NCBI RefSeq assembly: GCF_033568475.1
Contig: NC_133120.1
Location: 82,002,151 to 82,066,150 of the forward strand
Length of the DNA stretch: 64,000 bases
Direction: 5' to 3'
Source of the DNA: Henckelia pumila
Taxonomy: Eukaryota; Streptophyta; Magnoliopsida; Lamiales; Gesneriaceae
Position numbers and translations under genes: made by a program
In this document: piece by piece, positions 34,715 through 47,488 of the stretch
Layout: every line of letters starts with the position of its first letter
Position numbering within the stretch: position 1 is the first letter of the stretch
Notes under the pieces: model-generated
Seen by the model: only the letters and a program-made list of their open reading frames with translations
Databases searched by the model: none
Told to the model about the DNA's origin: nothing

Positions 34715-37265
34715 TGACGACCCGGTTTCTAATATCTCAAATCATAATATTAATTTCATGATTCATGAATATGGGAGCGGTGGCAGCAACAATTGGAGGA
34801 AAAAATTTTTGAAAGCTCGAGGGAAAAAGTTCAAGAAAGCAGGGAGTAGTTTCCCCAGTTCTAGTGGAAGATAGATGAGTTCCAATTATACCGGTGTGTA
34901 TTGTAATCGATGCGGAGGAAGACATCAGACTGAGCAATGCCAAGGAGTCTCTGGTAGTTGCAACATATGTTCTGTAGTTGTAATCTCTTTACCTTTGGGG
35001 GAAGGTCTTATTTCTGTCAGATTTGTCAGGAAGTGTATACTACAGTTTGAAGGTAATGTGAGAGAGATAGACTGTATTGTGTTTGGTTTGTCAGATTTTG
35101 ACTAAATTATCGGTTTAGATATGTTAACCAAGTACATGGATGTCGTGGATTGATTCAGAAAATTATGAGATTCAGAACTGAATTGATGGAAGGATGGGAA
35201 TTCTACGGTAAGAGTTTGAAATTTCGAATTCCTTTGATATCTATTCTATCTATGATTCGATTATTGCAGAAAAGAGCGGGGGAATTCTTTATTATGCAAC
35301 AGATATGATGAAAGCTAGTCCAAAATTGACTGATCTGTCAATTGTTAGGGAATTACTGATATTTTCCAGATGAAATTTCGGGATTACTTTCAGTCTGTGA
35401 GATGGATTTCATATTGAAATGATGCCAGGTATATTATTGATTTTTAAAGTACCGTATAGAATGACACCAACAGAATTGAAAGAATTGAAAGAAATACAGA
35501 TCAGTGAGATTTTGTGCTAATTTTCAGAAATTGAATAAGGCCACAATGATGAATTGTTATATTTTTGCCTTGACTAGATGATGGATTTGAGCAGTTATAG
35601 AATTTGTCGATTCTAACAGATGAGATATGAATGCAGATCAGATAGAATTCTTTGTTCTACAGTCTAAACTGTCAATGAATTAGACTGAACGATATCAATT
35701 GAATGATTTATGAACAGTTTAGTAGTTTCGAATCGAAAGAAGATCAAATTCCGTTGAATTTTATTCTGAAACTATCTATATCGACATGAGATTGCAATAT
35801 AAATTTTGATGGTTCTTATAGATGGAATAATATGTTGTATTGGAAGTTATACAATATGATGAAATAGCTAGTAGCTGTACGAGAAATGTTATTCCTTGTT
35901 ATGAAAGATCACCAAAGGAGTTTGATTCTGGAATTGATATGACTCGATGATATGGTAGAGAGGTTGTGATTTATTATGTCAGAGTACTATTTTGAGTTTT
36001 ATTGTACTGTTGTGATCCTGATCGTTATGAGTTTACGATTTGCTTGAAGTAGATTTTACCAAATGCAAGAATATGTTGTATTGGTTATGCTATAGATAGG
36101 ACAAGATATCTGTAAAAGAAGTTAATGACATGATGAGATGACAGGAATTACTAAAATCTATTGTCGAGTTTAAGACTTTAGATTTATTTGATAGATTGTG
36201 GCATCGATTGTCAGATATTTTTGAGTAATTGGTTGTATGTGATTCCATTCTACCATTCTCTTATCGATGGATTGTCTGAATTGACTATCCAAAAGTTGAG
36301 AAGATGCTCAGAATTCTAATACCTGATTCGGTATTAGATGACTCATATTGCCACTTGAATATTGTAAGTTCTGTTACAGCTATCTGACGAACATAGTGCT
36401 ACTGTTCTGAATTGTGAAATGATAAGAAAATCAGAAATTCTCTGAATTGAGATAGTATTTCAGAAGTATCAGATATTAGATCGTATATGCTTTTAAATGA
36501 TGACAGAGAAAGAGAAGCTTATTCAGAAGAGAATGAAGATAGTTGATGATCGAGAAGCAAAACATACACAGATCAGACACCGACCTTTGTGTTGTGAACA
36601 GGGAGACCGAGTATGTTTGCAGATTCTTTTATTTCAGAAGCATTGTTTGATTTGGCAAGCGAAGAAATTACCTCCGCGAATAGTTGAATTTTATGAAACT
36701 TCTGAAGAATAGGCAACCTTGCCTAGTGAATTGTATTGTCTCCATTTCTTTCTGATATTCACAACGTATTAGAATGAGACTTCTGTACTTCAGTCAGATG
36801 AGATTAAGTTTGATGAGACATTGATCTATGTCGAACAACTGACACAGATATTTGATGAGGAGAAAAGATGATATGATACGAATATTTGATGAGGAAGAAA
36901 AGCAACTCAGAATTGAATCAGTGGAGTCGTCGTAGAACTGAAGAAGTTATTGAGAAGATGAATCTGATATGAGACAGTGTTATTCTGAGTTATTCTACTG
37001 ATATGAGTTCTTATTCAGTATTTCTCTTATTCCTTATCTTATGTGCGTATCGATTGCAAGAGATTTCGAGGACGAAATCCGATCTTAGAGGGGGAGAATT
37101 GTAAGGCCCGGGATTATTTGATCTAATCCGAAATTAATTAATTTTAATCCGAGTATATTTAATTTGGAAATATTTAGAGTTTTGATTTAAATTCTAATAT
37201 TCTTAAATTATTTAGGATTGAAATTAATTAATTTTGAATTAGATCAAATAATCTCGGGCCTTACA
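34715..37265 (+). mobile_element. Ty3/gypsy retrotransposon fossil
   Basis: Plus-strand remnants appear in the family order: a gag CCHC-type zinc-knuckle region (about 34900-34970), a protease-like stretch (about 35070-35130) and a reverse-transcriptase start region (about 35390-35510). Heavily eroded RT/RNase H/integrase sequence follows to about 37080. The 3' end has the usual run of GAGGACGAAATC, GGGGGAGAATTG and TGTAAGGCCCGGGATT, the end of pol followed by the LTR. The 5' side begins near GTGACGACCCGG (34715), close to gag, so the left LTR and leader are mostly gone. The copy is broken by many lesions and is old. A chromovirus-type relative is likely but not certain. Confidence 0.75.
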
Positions 37266-37267
37266 AT
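37098..37267. repeat. 170-bp near-palindrome at the Ty3/gypsy 3' end
   Basis: The segment starts AATTGTAAGGCCCGGGATT and ends with its inverted counterpart, AATCTCGGGCCTTACAATT. The arms are about 54 bases with a few mismatches (sharing ATTATTTGATCTAAT and AATTAATTAATTTT) around a loop of about 60 bases. The first arm is LTR-start sequence, so the second looks like an inverted copy of it. Confidence 0.85.
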
Positions 37268-37565
37268 TGTCGTTTAAAAAAAAGTAAATACGACAATTAC
37301 GCAACAAGATTCTTTTTTCTTTTTTTTACTCTAAAAGAAACTAGATTGTTTTTATTGAGATCCTTATATGTTTATGAATATCATAAATTCAAATCAATTT
37401 TGGGCTTTCAAATTTAACATTAGGACATTACCATAATGATAACATGAACAACAAACAAATCGCGATTGAGACAAACTGGATGAGTTATTTTTTTTCGTTA
37501 ACTTCTTTTGTATATAGATAGTATATTTTTTGTATGGAAACATAAATAATATTTTTAAACACTTA

Positions 37566-37939
37566 AATGAGTGTTTGCAATAAATTGTGCTTTTGTAAAA
37601 GTGATTACTTTATAAATTATAAAAAAGTTAAAAAAAATCAAAAGTTGTTAGTGTTTGGAAACAAATGTGAAAATCTAAAAATCAAATTTTGGTAGTGTTT
37701 GATAAATAAGTGATTTTAGTGATTTTAACAATGACTTTCTTATTGTATTTCGAAAAAAAACAATAACTTTCTTATTAAAATCACTTTTGGAGAATCATAA
37801 TCACCACATGACTAGCTTTTGGATTTCAATTATGTTAAGCATAAGCTAACACATAATCTAGGTTTAAAAACACACAAAAATGATTTTTTTAAGCCAAAAG
37901 CTTACAATCATTTTTTTTAGTGATTGCAAATACTCCTTT
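37566..37939. mobile_element. MITE-like element (GAGTNTTTGCAAT ends)
   Basis: The left end GAGTGTTTGCAAT (37569) and right end ATTGCAAATACTC (to 37936) form 13-bp inverted repeats with one mismatch. Matching subterminal strings (GTGATTNNTT, CTTTTG) occur inward. The interior contains further GTGTTTGGAAAC and GTGTTTGATAAA motifs. The class (hAT-like or Mutator-like) is not settled and no clear target duplication was found. Confidence 0.55.
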
Positions 37940-38195
37940 AGTAAATTATGTTTGACTATTTGAGATCAATATATATTTTATGAACATCAAATATCCAAAT
38001 CAATTTTAGATTTTTGGATACAACCATAAAATGCTTAGGATTTTTTGCTTCCATCATGTGATAAAACATCCTCATGGCGACAGTGATATAATTCTTTTCT
38101 TGCACTGTAAGAGAAAAATATTCTTATCTGATTCTCAGATTTTCATTTATATACATTTCATACACAAAGAAAGCGCCAAACAAACAACCAAAGCA

Positions 38196-38240
<45 letters not shown>
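38196..38240. repeat. TTA trinucleotide microsatellite
   Basis: About 15 uninterrupted TTA units. It lies upstream of the invertase gene. The open frames through it (poly-Tyr or poly-Ile) are artefacts of the repeat. Confidence 0.95.
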
Positions 38241-38888
38241 CCAGTTGGCAAGTTGAAAAGTCCCAACAAAAAAAAAATTAAAGGCCTGAAACGACATCGT
38301 TAGGCCCACACGGTTGTCGTTTAGTCCACGGCAATTTCCTCGTGCCTGTAATACTCAACAACCCACACCGCACCCTCCCCTTTGGTCCTTTCTCAACTAT
38401 TAATTTTTCTTCGCTTCACGTTTCTTTTTTCCTCCGTCCAAATATATAACATAAATATTAATATATTTATATAATATGTATACGAAAATAGTTTTATTAG
38501 AAAAAATATAAAATAACGAGAATCTTATTTTTGTCACGCATTGATTGATAAAATTGATTTTATATAGTCTCTTTGGTTAATTGTTCTTGATTGACCGAGG
38601 TAGGTGAGGCAACCGGCTAATACACACAAAGTCTACTGTAATAATGAATATAGGCTGGTTAATACAAAAGTTGTCTTCAAAATTTTATGCACAAAAGTCT
38701 ATTGTAATAATGAAATATGAGTGGGACAATTAAGGCAGTTTAATACAAAAGTTGTCTTTGAAATTAGTGTTATTAATTAAATATTTAATTGGATAATGAC
38801 GGGTCCCTGCTTCTTCAGGCCTCGTTTATCACACGCTCTTTCTCACACACTATTTCATTCTTCCTTGGTGGTTGGTTGGTTGATTGGT

Positions 38889-39967
38889 CTATATATACAA
38901 GCTTCCGCCAACATGATCCTTTTTCCTCTCTTCTCCATTTTGACTCCCCTGAATCTCTTGTTTTCTCCTCCGTTAATCCCGCCGGCCGCCAGCCCCCAGG
39001 TATATCTCCTTCCACATTGTGTTTCTTACATTCTAATTTCTTGAAGCTTCTCTCTCCGTGTTTGTGTTTGTGTTTTCTTCATTTCTGGGGGAATTAGAAG
39101 GACAGATTTAGATCTGATGTATCTCCGGAAGTTTGGATGTTTTTATAGGACACCCTTTAGATTCTTAAATCTCTTTACACCCGCAGTATTTGCTTCTACC
39201 ATTGCTCGAGATATACGGGTTCTGCTTTTTTTTTCCCACCCTTTCCCTGATGTTTTTTGGTGGATATTTTAAGGTTTAACATGTTTCTTCTTTGCCCTCT
39301 GGCTTTATGTGGTGAAGGATATGATCATGTAGACTATACCTGCTTGTAAAGATTCAGTCTTTGTGTACATTTTTTTATTTTGTTGGAGCTTTATTAGGAA
39401 TTCCAGCTCTCTTTTATGATTATGCAGCATTATTGGAGGGGTGATTGAAGTTCCAATCTTTCGTACAGTGCTAGTTTTTTGAAAAGAGTTTGGAAGGTCG
39501 GTGGGATTTAAGTTTTATCCGTTTTAGGTGGACTATGGCTTGTGCATGTATGCTTCTTGTAAAACAGTTAACTTTGGAGCTAGATTAATATAACGGGGGA
39601 ACAGCTATGTTTCTTTTTGTGTGCCACATGAATTAGTTTCTTTTTTAATAATAATTTTGTGCGAGATCTTTTAAATATGGTGGTATATTTGTTACCTTCC
39701 CTTTCTTGCCAATTACCTCTTCATTTCCATTTTGACTTGATACTTTTTAGGTATCATGAATCAAAATCCTAACTATCATATTTTATGTATGTACATTTTA
39801 ACTTTCCTTTGTTGTTCCGTATTCCATGGTATTCTTGATCAAGAAAGGTTTCTTGTGTGAGGTGTTAGACGTTTTCCCCCCATCATTTTAGCTTGTGAGT
39901 GCCATTATGTGTTCTTCATCTTTATCTAACCGCAAATTCCTCTTTGTGATTGAAAGAGTAACGGAAG
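38889..39967 (+). promoter_or_regulatory. Invertase promoter, leader exon and leader intron
   Basis: A TATA box (TATATATA, 38890-38898) precedes a CT-rich leader. The leader exon ends at about 38999 before a GTATATC donor at 39001. The acceptor is one of the AG dinucleotides at about 39956-39960, just before the ATG at 39968. A leader intron of about 950 bp results. Exact ends need transcript evidence. Confidence 0.55.
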
Positions 39968-42017
39968 ATGGATAGTCTTAAGGTTATTGTGGATGGTATG
40001 AGGAGTGGTATGGATGGGGCAAAAGAGACTACTGGCCTTAAGAATGTGAGTTCGTATTGCTCGATCCCTGATTTGACCGACTATGATCTCTCCAAGCTGC
40101 TTGATAAGCCTAGATTGAACATTGAGAGACAGAGATCTTTTGATGAGAGGTCTCTAAGTGAGTTATCCATAGGCTTGTCCAGAGCTATTGAGAATTATGA
40201 GAGTGCATATTCTCCGGGACGATCCGCATTGGACACCCCTACTTCATCTGCTCGGAATTCTTTCGAGCCACACCCGATGGTTGCTGATGCTTGGGAAGCG
40301 CTCAGACGCTCACTGGTTTCCTTTAGGGGCCAACCAGTTGGCACAATTGCTGCTTATGATCATGCTTCCGAGGAGGTCTTGAATTATGACCAGGTAATAA
40401 TTTGTTAGAGAAAGCAAGAAACTGTTATTCTATCTATTTTTTCTAGTACTGTGAATCTGTGAGGAGAAAAGGTGTTCGACAAAGTGAAAATTTGCTTTTG
40501 TCTACTGATTTTAGGTTTTTGTTCGAGATTTTGTACCAAGTGCGCTGGCCTTTTTGATTAATGGTGAACCTGATATAGTTAAGAATTTCCTACTGAAGAC
40601 ACTTCAACTTCAAGGGTGGGAGAAAAAAGTAGATAGATTTAAACTTGGTGAGGGTGTTATGCCAGCTAGTTTCAAAGTTCTTCACGATCCAGTTCGCAAA
40701 ACAGATACTATAGTTGCAGATTTTGGTGAAAGTGCAATTGGAAGAGTGGCTCCAGTTGATTCTGGTTTCTGGTGGATAATTCTTCTTCGTGCATATACCA
40801 AATCTACAGGAGACCTATCTCTGTCTGAGACACCAGAGTGTCAAAAGGGCATGAGACTTATTATGACTTTGTGTCTATCCGAAGGATTCGATACATTTCC
40901 TACCTTGCTATGTGCAGATGGATGTTCCATGATTGATCGTAGAATGGTGAGTTAACATAGAAACCTCTCTTTCATAACACCGTCTAATGTTTTTATTCCA
41001 GCTTGGATTTACGTTTTATATTCTTACAACATCATTTCATTTAAACAGGGAATATATGGTTACCCCATTGAGATTCAAGCACTCTTTTTTATGGCACTGA
41101 GATGTGCTCTGGCAATGCTGAAGCCTGATGCCGAAGGCAAAGAGTTCATCGAAAGAATAGTGAAGCGCTTGCATGCCTTGAGTTATCACATGAGAAGTTA
41201 CTTTTGGCTTGACTTTCAACAATTAAACGACATATATCGGTATAAGACCGAAGAATATTCACATACGGCCGTGAATAAGTTTAATGTGATTCCGGATTCG
41301 ATCCCTGAGTGGGTATTCGATTTTATGCCAAACCGGGGCGGCTATTTTATAGGCAACGTTAGTCCTGCAAGAATGGATTTTAGATGGTTTGCCTTAGGAA
41401 ATTGTGTTGCCATCTTGTCTTCTCTTGCCACGCCTGAGCAAGCTTCTGCTATAATGGACCTTATAGAATCAAGATGGGAGGAGCTAGTCGGAGAAATGCC
41501 TCTAAAAATTAGTTATCCAGCAATTGAAAGTCATGAATGGCGAATTGTTACCGGATGTGATCCAAAGAATACAAGATGGAGCTATCATAATGGAGGATCT
41601 TGGCCAGGTTTTTCCAATCTCTCTTCATTTCATCTGATATATCATATTCACTGTGTATTTTCATCTGCTTGCATCAACTCGTGCATCTCTTCTAATGACA
41701 TTGTATGCATCTGGAATGCAGTACTTCTATGGCTGCTAACAGCGGCCTGTATCAAAACGGGACGCCCACAAATCGCAAGACGAGCAATAGATCTTGCCGA
41801 GAGCCGTCTGCTCAAGGATAGCTGGCCTGAATATTATGATGGTAAGTTAGGAAGATACGTAGGCAAACAGGCAAGAAAGTACCAAACATGGTCTATTGCT
41901 GGATATCTTGTGGCAAAAATGATGTTGGAGGATCCTTCACACTTGGGAATGATCTCCCTTGAAGAAGACAAGCAAATGAAGCCTGTTATTAAGAGATCCT
42001 CCTCATGGACTTGCTGA
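39968..42017 (+). CDS. Alkaline/neutral invertase, cytosolic type (GH100)
   Basis: Four coding exons (39968-40393, 40515-40946, 41049-41607, 41722-42017), all GT-AG and in phase, give 570 residues. The enzyme hydrolyses sucrose to glucose and fructose at neutral or alkaline pH and belongs to glycoside hydrolase family 100. The catalytic (alpha/alpha)6 domain begins near residue 105 ([18 protein letters not shown]). It holds the conserved stretches [37 protein letters not shown] and [17 protein letters not shown], then [19 protein letters not shown]. The N-terminus has the Ser-rich blocks ([17 protein letters not shown]) seen in cytosolic CINV1/2-type proteins and lacks a plastid or mitochondrial transit peptide. 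Length agrees with the family (about 550-575). The C-terminus SSSWTC is typical. No defect is seen. Confidence 0.95.
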
Positions 42018-44098
42018 AGTTTCTTTCTGCCGCACAGAGTAACATCAGAGAAGAACAAAACCTCTTTTGCGGGTTCGACGAAAAGCTTGTTACGTGTACT
42101 AATAGTGCCCTCCAAAGACAAGCATAATTCGAGGTTTCTTCTTAATAATATAGACATTTAATCATTTGTGCCTCATTTTCAAATGCATTTTGTAACATGG
42201 ATTTGAGATTTGGAATGCATGCGTTTAACTAATGGCGATCTGGCAAAAAAATGAAAAAAAAAGTTCCGAATGCTGGATCAAAACATTTGGAAATCTTCTT
42301 CGATACATGATGACAATGGACAAGTTGCACTTAAAAAAATAGCATCAGCTACCAAGCTAACTTTAACTGAAGTGTGCTGTCAGATGGTGGTTGAATGCAA
42401 ATATCAGAGTATTTATTTTTCCTCTTTGAACTCTTCTGTGTAGGGACATGCCTTTATTACGAACTTTAAAACGGAAAGAAAAAAGATGTTTTGGTCATTT
42501 GGGAGTTGGAACTTGGAACTCTACCCTGCGGTGCATGTTTACATTCCATGATCTCTTTATAGGATACAAATGTGACATAGTGTGTACATATGCCATCTTA
42601 AGATGAGCAACGTCGAGTTAACTCGTTTTCAACTGTGATACATCACGAATCATCGGTCGAGTTGGAACGATGGGTTCGGTTCGGTCCGGCCCTCGATAAG
42701 TCCAGAACCACGGGGATGGAAACCCCGGGGGTCGGTCGGAGAAATGAAGTGATTAGGTAGGGGGTTAGAGTGGGGCAAGTGTGGAGATGAGCTGGATTTT
42801 GTTGTTTTTAGATGCTGTGATATTATCATCTCTCTCACCTGAGCTGTCCAAACCTTAGCTTGTCCACTCCAATCCAAAGGCAGAGGCAGAGGTCCACAGC
42901 CATTAATCTATTGAAAAAAATATCCTTCCATCTCTTTTTGTGGCTCTAATTTCTTCATGTCACTTTCTCCAAATGGTCCCTGCTCTTTCTCTCCTCTACG
43001 TACTCTGTTTCCTGCTTAAAGGGGGTGTGTGCCTATTTACTTCCCGCTGCCTCTACTTTGACTGCATTCAATACTATGTTTATGAAAATTTTTTATATTG
43101 AAATTTGTGGCAAAACTTCAATCTTTACGATAATGATGGAAATGAAAATTTGTATTGAAATTCAAGTATTGAACTCGATGATTGTCATCTTAATGGTCAT
43201 CATCAGCATTCACACACTACGCATTATTATTTAATCATTTGCACATCCCACAAGGAAAAAAGAGGCGTTGAGTAAAAAACAAAGAGTGAAAAGGACTACA
43301 AAAATACTTTAGCCACCATCACTATTGGCTGAGAAAATTTCTTTGTTTCTCAATCAAATTTTCCAGCTTTCACACTTGAAATATCTTCTTCCACATCAGT
43401 ATTAAATCATCCAACAAGTTATTTGCATATTTTCGCGACTTTTTTTTTTCTTTCCACGAACTTATTCGATACACTGAATAGGAAAAACCCATATAATTAG
43501 CAACTTAGAATATAGTTTCAAAAAAAGTAACCACGTAACTGAAATTCCTTATTGGTGAAGTGTTTGGGTGGATGCTACAAGGCCAATATAATTCATCCCC
43601 ATCATTACAGAAAACAAATAGTAGGAGCCTTGAGTGTGTGTGTGTGTGTGGGCAATAACATAATTGAAGAAAGAAGGCTGCTGAACTGTACTGTACTAAT
43701 TCCCCTTTACTAATGTGTATATAAAAAAGAAGACCCCACGAGTGGGCTACAGCATCTGCAACCATTTACTCGTCTTTTTTTCTCTGCCAAAGTACCCACC
43801 ACCACTTAGACATGGACCCCCACAATCGTCTCCCAGCTAACACACACTCATTCCACTTTTTTTTCCATAGCTTCACAGACACAAACTTTTCTCTCTTCCA
43901 GTCAACCACACCAATACATTCACTTGTTCAGTTGGCTCAACCAAAAACAAGTTGATCCATAAGGAGGCCTAATCTTTCATTCTCTCTGTCTCTTTCTACC
44001 TCTGAATCTTGATTATTGGATTTGGACCATGTTTTAGAGTGCCCAGAAAAAAAAAAAAAAGTTTATTGAACAATCCAGTAAAGAAACCAAATAGATAT
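42018..44098. other. Invertase 3' flank and TCP promoter region
   Basis: The left part includes the invertase 3' UTR. No gene was recognised between 42.2 and 43.7 kb. A TG microsatellite lies at 43634-43650. The TCP promoter is marked by TATATAAAAAA (about 43719) followed by a CT-rich leader. A two-codon upstream ORF (ATG TTT TAG) lies at 44029-44037. Confidence 0.5.
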
Positions 44099-45322
44099 AT
44101 GGAATTCATGGAGCCACATGCCAAAAACAAAGGCAGTAGTAGTAACTCAGACCACCATGAATCAGCTTCCTCCCTACAACTCGTCTCTCCCCATCATCGC
44201 CCCCAAAGTCAACCCGAACCCGGTTCTGGGTCAGGTCCAGCCCCATCCCTTGGCCCCTTCAGTATGGGCTCCATCTCCATGCAACAATCAAGAAACTTAG
44301 TCCCCTCGTCTTCCACCTCCACCCCCACCGCCACCACAAACCACCCTCCTGCCACCACCACCACCAATACAGACAGCAACAACAATAATTCTTTGGCCGT
44401 TAAGGCTGTCAAGAAACCGTCCAAAGACCGCCACACGAAGGTGGATGGCCGTGGGCGGCGCATACGAATGCCGGCCTTGTGTGCAGCTCGCGTTTTTCAG
44501 CTTACGAGGGAATTAGGTCACAAGTCTGATGGTGAAACGATAGAGTGGCTGTTACACCAAGCTGAACCAGCAATCATAGCCGCCACCGGCACAGGCACAA
44601 TTCCGGCCAACTTCTCGACCCTCAACGTGTCGTTGCGAAGCAGCGGCACCACCATTTCAGCGCCACCGTCGAAATCCGCTCCACTTTTCCTCGGCGGAAC
44701 AACTGGCATGCTGGGTTTCCACCCCCAGCTCACCTCATCAAGCACTAATTTTGGGCTAGACCCAGATGAGAATTACATGAAAAAACGATTCAGAGAAGAC
44801 ACGAGCGGTGCCTCGTCGCCTAAACCGGGGAGAAGCGGAGTTCAAGACCAAGAACCGGGATCAGACCCGAAACCCGGTTTGGCTCATTCCTCGAACTATA
44901 TCTCCGCTCCCGCCATGTGGGCTGTGGCCCCTGCCGCTGCCAATATGGGGAACACTTTCTGGATGCTTCCAGTGACCGGCGGGGCCTCCACCACACCGGT
45001 AGGCCAACAAGAGTGGCAGTATAAGGCCTCCCACGTGCAGAGAATAGGTGGGTTCGAGTTTCCTGGCGCGGGCAGGTTCAATCCAGTCCAGATCGGCTCC
45101 ATGGTGCTGCAGCAGGCACAACCCCAAGTCCAGCAGCTGGGTTTAGGCGTTACAGAAACTAACATGGGAATGTTGGCCTCCATGAATGCATATAACAGCA
45201 GCAACGATAGTAGAATCGACCTAGGAATGAATCTGGAACACCACCACCATCACCACCACCACCACCAAAGTCAGCAGCAAAACAGCGACAGCGGCGACGA
45301 AGATCCTAAAGATTCTCCATAG
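44099..45322 (+). CDS. Class I TCP transcription factor
   Basis: A single-exon frame of 407 residues encodes a class I (PCF-type) TCP factor. The TCP basic helix-loop-helix domain spans about residues 105-160. It has the basic part [20 protein letters not shown], helix 1 [20 protein letters not shown] and helix 2 [19 protein letters not shown]. The class I basic region, four residues shorter than in class II, binds GTGGGNCC-like sites in promoters of growth and cell-cycle genes. Flanks are low-complexity: Ser/Pro/Thr/Asn before the domain, and a run of nine His near residue 380, Gln runs and an acidic tail. The closest relatives are probably the TCP8/14/15/22/23 group. The upstream 30 codons are open but lack ATG, so the ATG at 44099 is taken (44108 is an alternative). 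Confidence 0.93.
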   Translation: MEFMEPHAKNKGSSSNSDHHESASSLQLVSPHHRPQSQPEPGSGSGPAPSLGPFSMGSISMQQSRNLVPSSSTSTPTATTNHPPATTTTNTDSNNNNSLAVKAVKKPSKDRHTKVDGRGRRIRMPALCAARVFQLTRELGHKSDGETIEWLLHQAEPAIIAATGTGTIPANFSTLNVSLRSSGTTISAPPSKSAPLFLGGTTGMLGFHPQLTSSSTNFGLDPDENYMKKRFREDTSGASSPKPGRSGVQDQEPGSDPKPGLAHSSNYISAPAMWAVAPAAANMGNTFWMLPVTGGASTTPVGQQEWQYKASHVQRIGGFEFPGAGRFNPVQIGSMVLQQAQPQVQQLGLGVTETNMGMLASMNAYNSSNDSRIDLGMNLEHHHHHHHHHQSQQQNSDSGDEDPKDSP

Positions 45323-46989
45323 TGATATCGATGGATCTACCTCAATATTCTTACAACCCCTTCCATTTTCTTGATTACTATTCTTGTTTTCAATAAATTG
45401 TAGTGTTTTCGGATTGATTTAATATTCAAGACTGCGTGCATATATTATCTTGTCTGAGCTTTCAACCCGGCTCTGTTTCATGTTCCCTCGAATGCATCAA
45501 CGACTTGAGGATGTTGGGTTTGAAATGGAAATAAAATTCCTTACAAGATACAATGATGTCCCTCCATGCGGTAAAGTCTGCAAGTGTAGACTGTAAAATC
45601 TTGATAACTGTGGCATGTTATTCCCCAACTCCATTATTATTTATGAGTACTGCACAAAAAGCTGCAGAATTAAAGCCTCCAATCTGATTGGTGGATATAT
45701 TTGGGTGATGTTTGACTTTTTCCAAGTGTGGACTTTTGTTTTCATTCTTTGGAACCCACCTGTCAAATCATTTTTTTTGTTGATTATAATCTAAATTTTC
45801 TTCCCAAATTTCGGGTCATCTTAAATTTGAGTATTGGACACCATATTTCTGCCTGAAAATATGCAAACATGGATTTATCTTTGGCAAAATAATATTATTT
45901 TTACTTGTGTAGGCCAAACATGCCTAGAAGTCTAATCTTAAGTCATTTTTAGGATGATTCAGAGACAAACAAGAAATGCTTAATTAACTAGTACTCAATA
46001 ATTGAAGAAGAGGTCATTTTTGAATCGCTTGGTGAGTGCTTCCACTTGCATGTGAATAGTTTGCATGATTAAAGCAAAGAGAGGATAAGATTTAAAGAGG
46101 AATAATAAGGGCACTTTATTTTGTCTGCCTTTTTTATTATCTCGTTTTAGTTAGTATTTGCGACAACTTTTGGAAAATACTTTTCGTTTTTTCTTTAACA
46201 AAATTTTGAAATTTTGTTAAAGTAACACTAAAAATTGATTTTTATAATCTTTCTCTAAACATTATCTTAGTGAAGCTTATAGTTGTTTTTTATTCGCTTT
46301 AACGCCATTTTTTACTTAAAATTTTATATGTTTTTTTTTATTTCTTATATGTACTGAAAAAGAGAATTTATTCCAAATTATTACACACTCAAATAGTCGC
46401 CTCATCAAAATTTCTCAAAAATAAATAAAAATCCCAATCCCTTGTCTCCTTTACCGGTTACTATGATCCCATATCTTTTTTTTTTTTTACCCCTTTCTGG
46501 TTAAGGATATAATGTATTCTCCACCTTATGTATATAATATATTACTATTATAATAGATTAGCACCCGATACTATGTTATGGTATAATTTTTGGTTTCCTA
46601 AAAATACCCTCCATTTTATCGAGAAAAAAAAAATGATTTTACTGCATTATCTTTTATTGATAAACCTCTTTCAATTTTATATATTATTTTCTATCATTTT
46701 AATTTTAAAAATTAATTCTATCATTTCAACTTCAAAAAATTATAAATGTTATTTTAAAAATAAAAAAAAATGCTTTTTTTTTTATATATTTTTTCACAGA
46801 TAACTCGCATTGTGTGCCACAACTAGATAGAAATATATAATTATTGTATCATGTAATATAGGTGTTTGTCTCCCACATTAATATCAACCGAGTCCATGTA
46901 TTATATGCCTCCCACATCAATATCAACTTAAACACATGTATAATAAACAATAATTTACACTATAGGTGGTGTATTTTATAAACTCGACT
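45323..46989. other. TCP 3' flank and AT-rich intergenic DNA
   Basis: The first few hundred bases probably include the TCP 3' UTR (AATAAA at about 45391). The rest shows no gene, RNA or clear element. Confidence 0.4.
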
Positions 46990-47107
46990 CAGGTAGTGTT
47001 TGGTAGAGCTTTTAGGAAGTATTTCTCAGCTTTTCCTTAACAAAAATTCAAAAAATTGAGAAAAAAACTGAGAAGTATTTTCTAAAAGCTCTACCAAACA
47101 CCATCTC
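46990..47107. mobile_element. Small hairpin MITE
   Basis: About 118 bp with inverted arms: GTGTTTGGTAGAGCTTTTAG near 46995, complement near 47085-47104. The inner part continues to pair (GAAGTATTTCTCAG against CTGAGAAGTATTTTC). The whole element is nearly one hairpin. The GTGTTTGGTA terminus is common among plant MITEs; its superfamily is unsettled. Confidence 0.65.
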
Positions 47108-47488
47108 ATTCTGAGTTATAATGAAATTTCATACTGGAGACAATATCAAATACTCACAATTATACCAAGCATCTATTATTAGGGACAACAATGAGGTCTA
47201 GAATCTTGAGTTCAAATCTCACTTATTGTTATGTAGGATGTTTAGTTTATTATTTATTATTTGTTTTTATATGAACTATTCAATTAAATAACTTTGGTTT
47301 GACCATGATTTTGAAAATATAAATTTATTAAATTTTTTACTTCCTTTAGTTTTTGTATTTTCTTTGCGTTTGAAGGTCATTTTCCAAATTTTTTTTGAAA
47401 AAAGGGTCATGAATCAAAAATTTTTTTGACCAAGGTTATTTTTCAAACTATCATGTTTATTATGTTAAGTTATACACACATATATTAA

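Noticed and set aside
38031-38309. Overlapping open frames with poly-Tyr or poly-Ile runs on both strands
   Set aside because: They are created by the TTA microsatellite; no domain or start context supports coding.
42650-42877. Minus-strand Pro/Ser-rich frame
   Set aside because: Lies in the invertase 3' flank, no homologous family recognised, no splice or promoter context.
44209-45204. Several long minus-strand frames opposite the TCP gene
   Set aside because: Shadows of a GC-rich coding exon; the plus strand carries the conserved TCP domain.
47195-47240. tRNA-like B-box string (GAGTTCAAATCTCA)
   Set aside because: No matching acceptor stem or A box at the right spacing, so neither a tRNA nor a convincing SINE could be supported.
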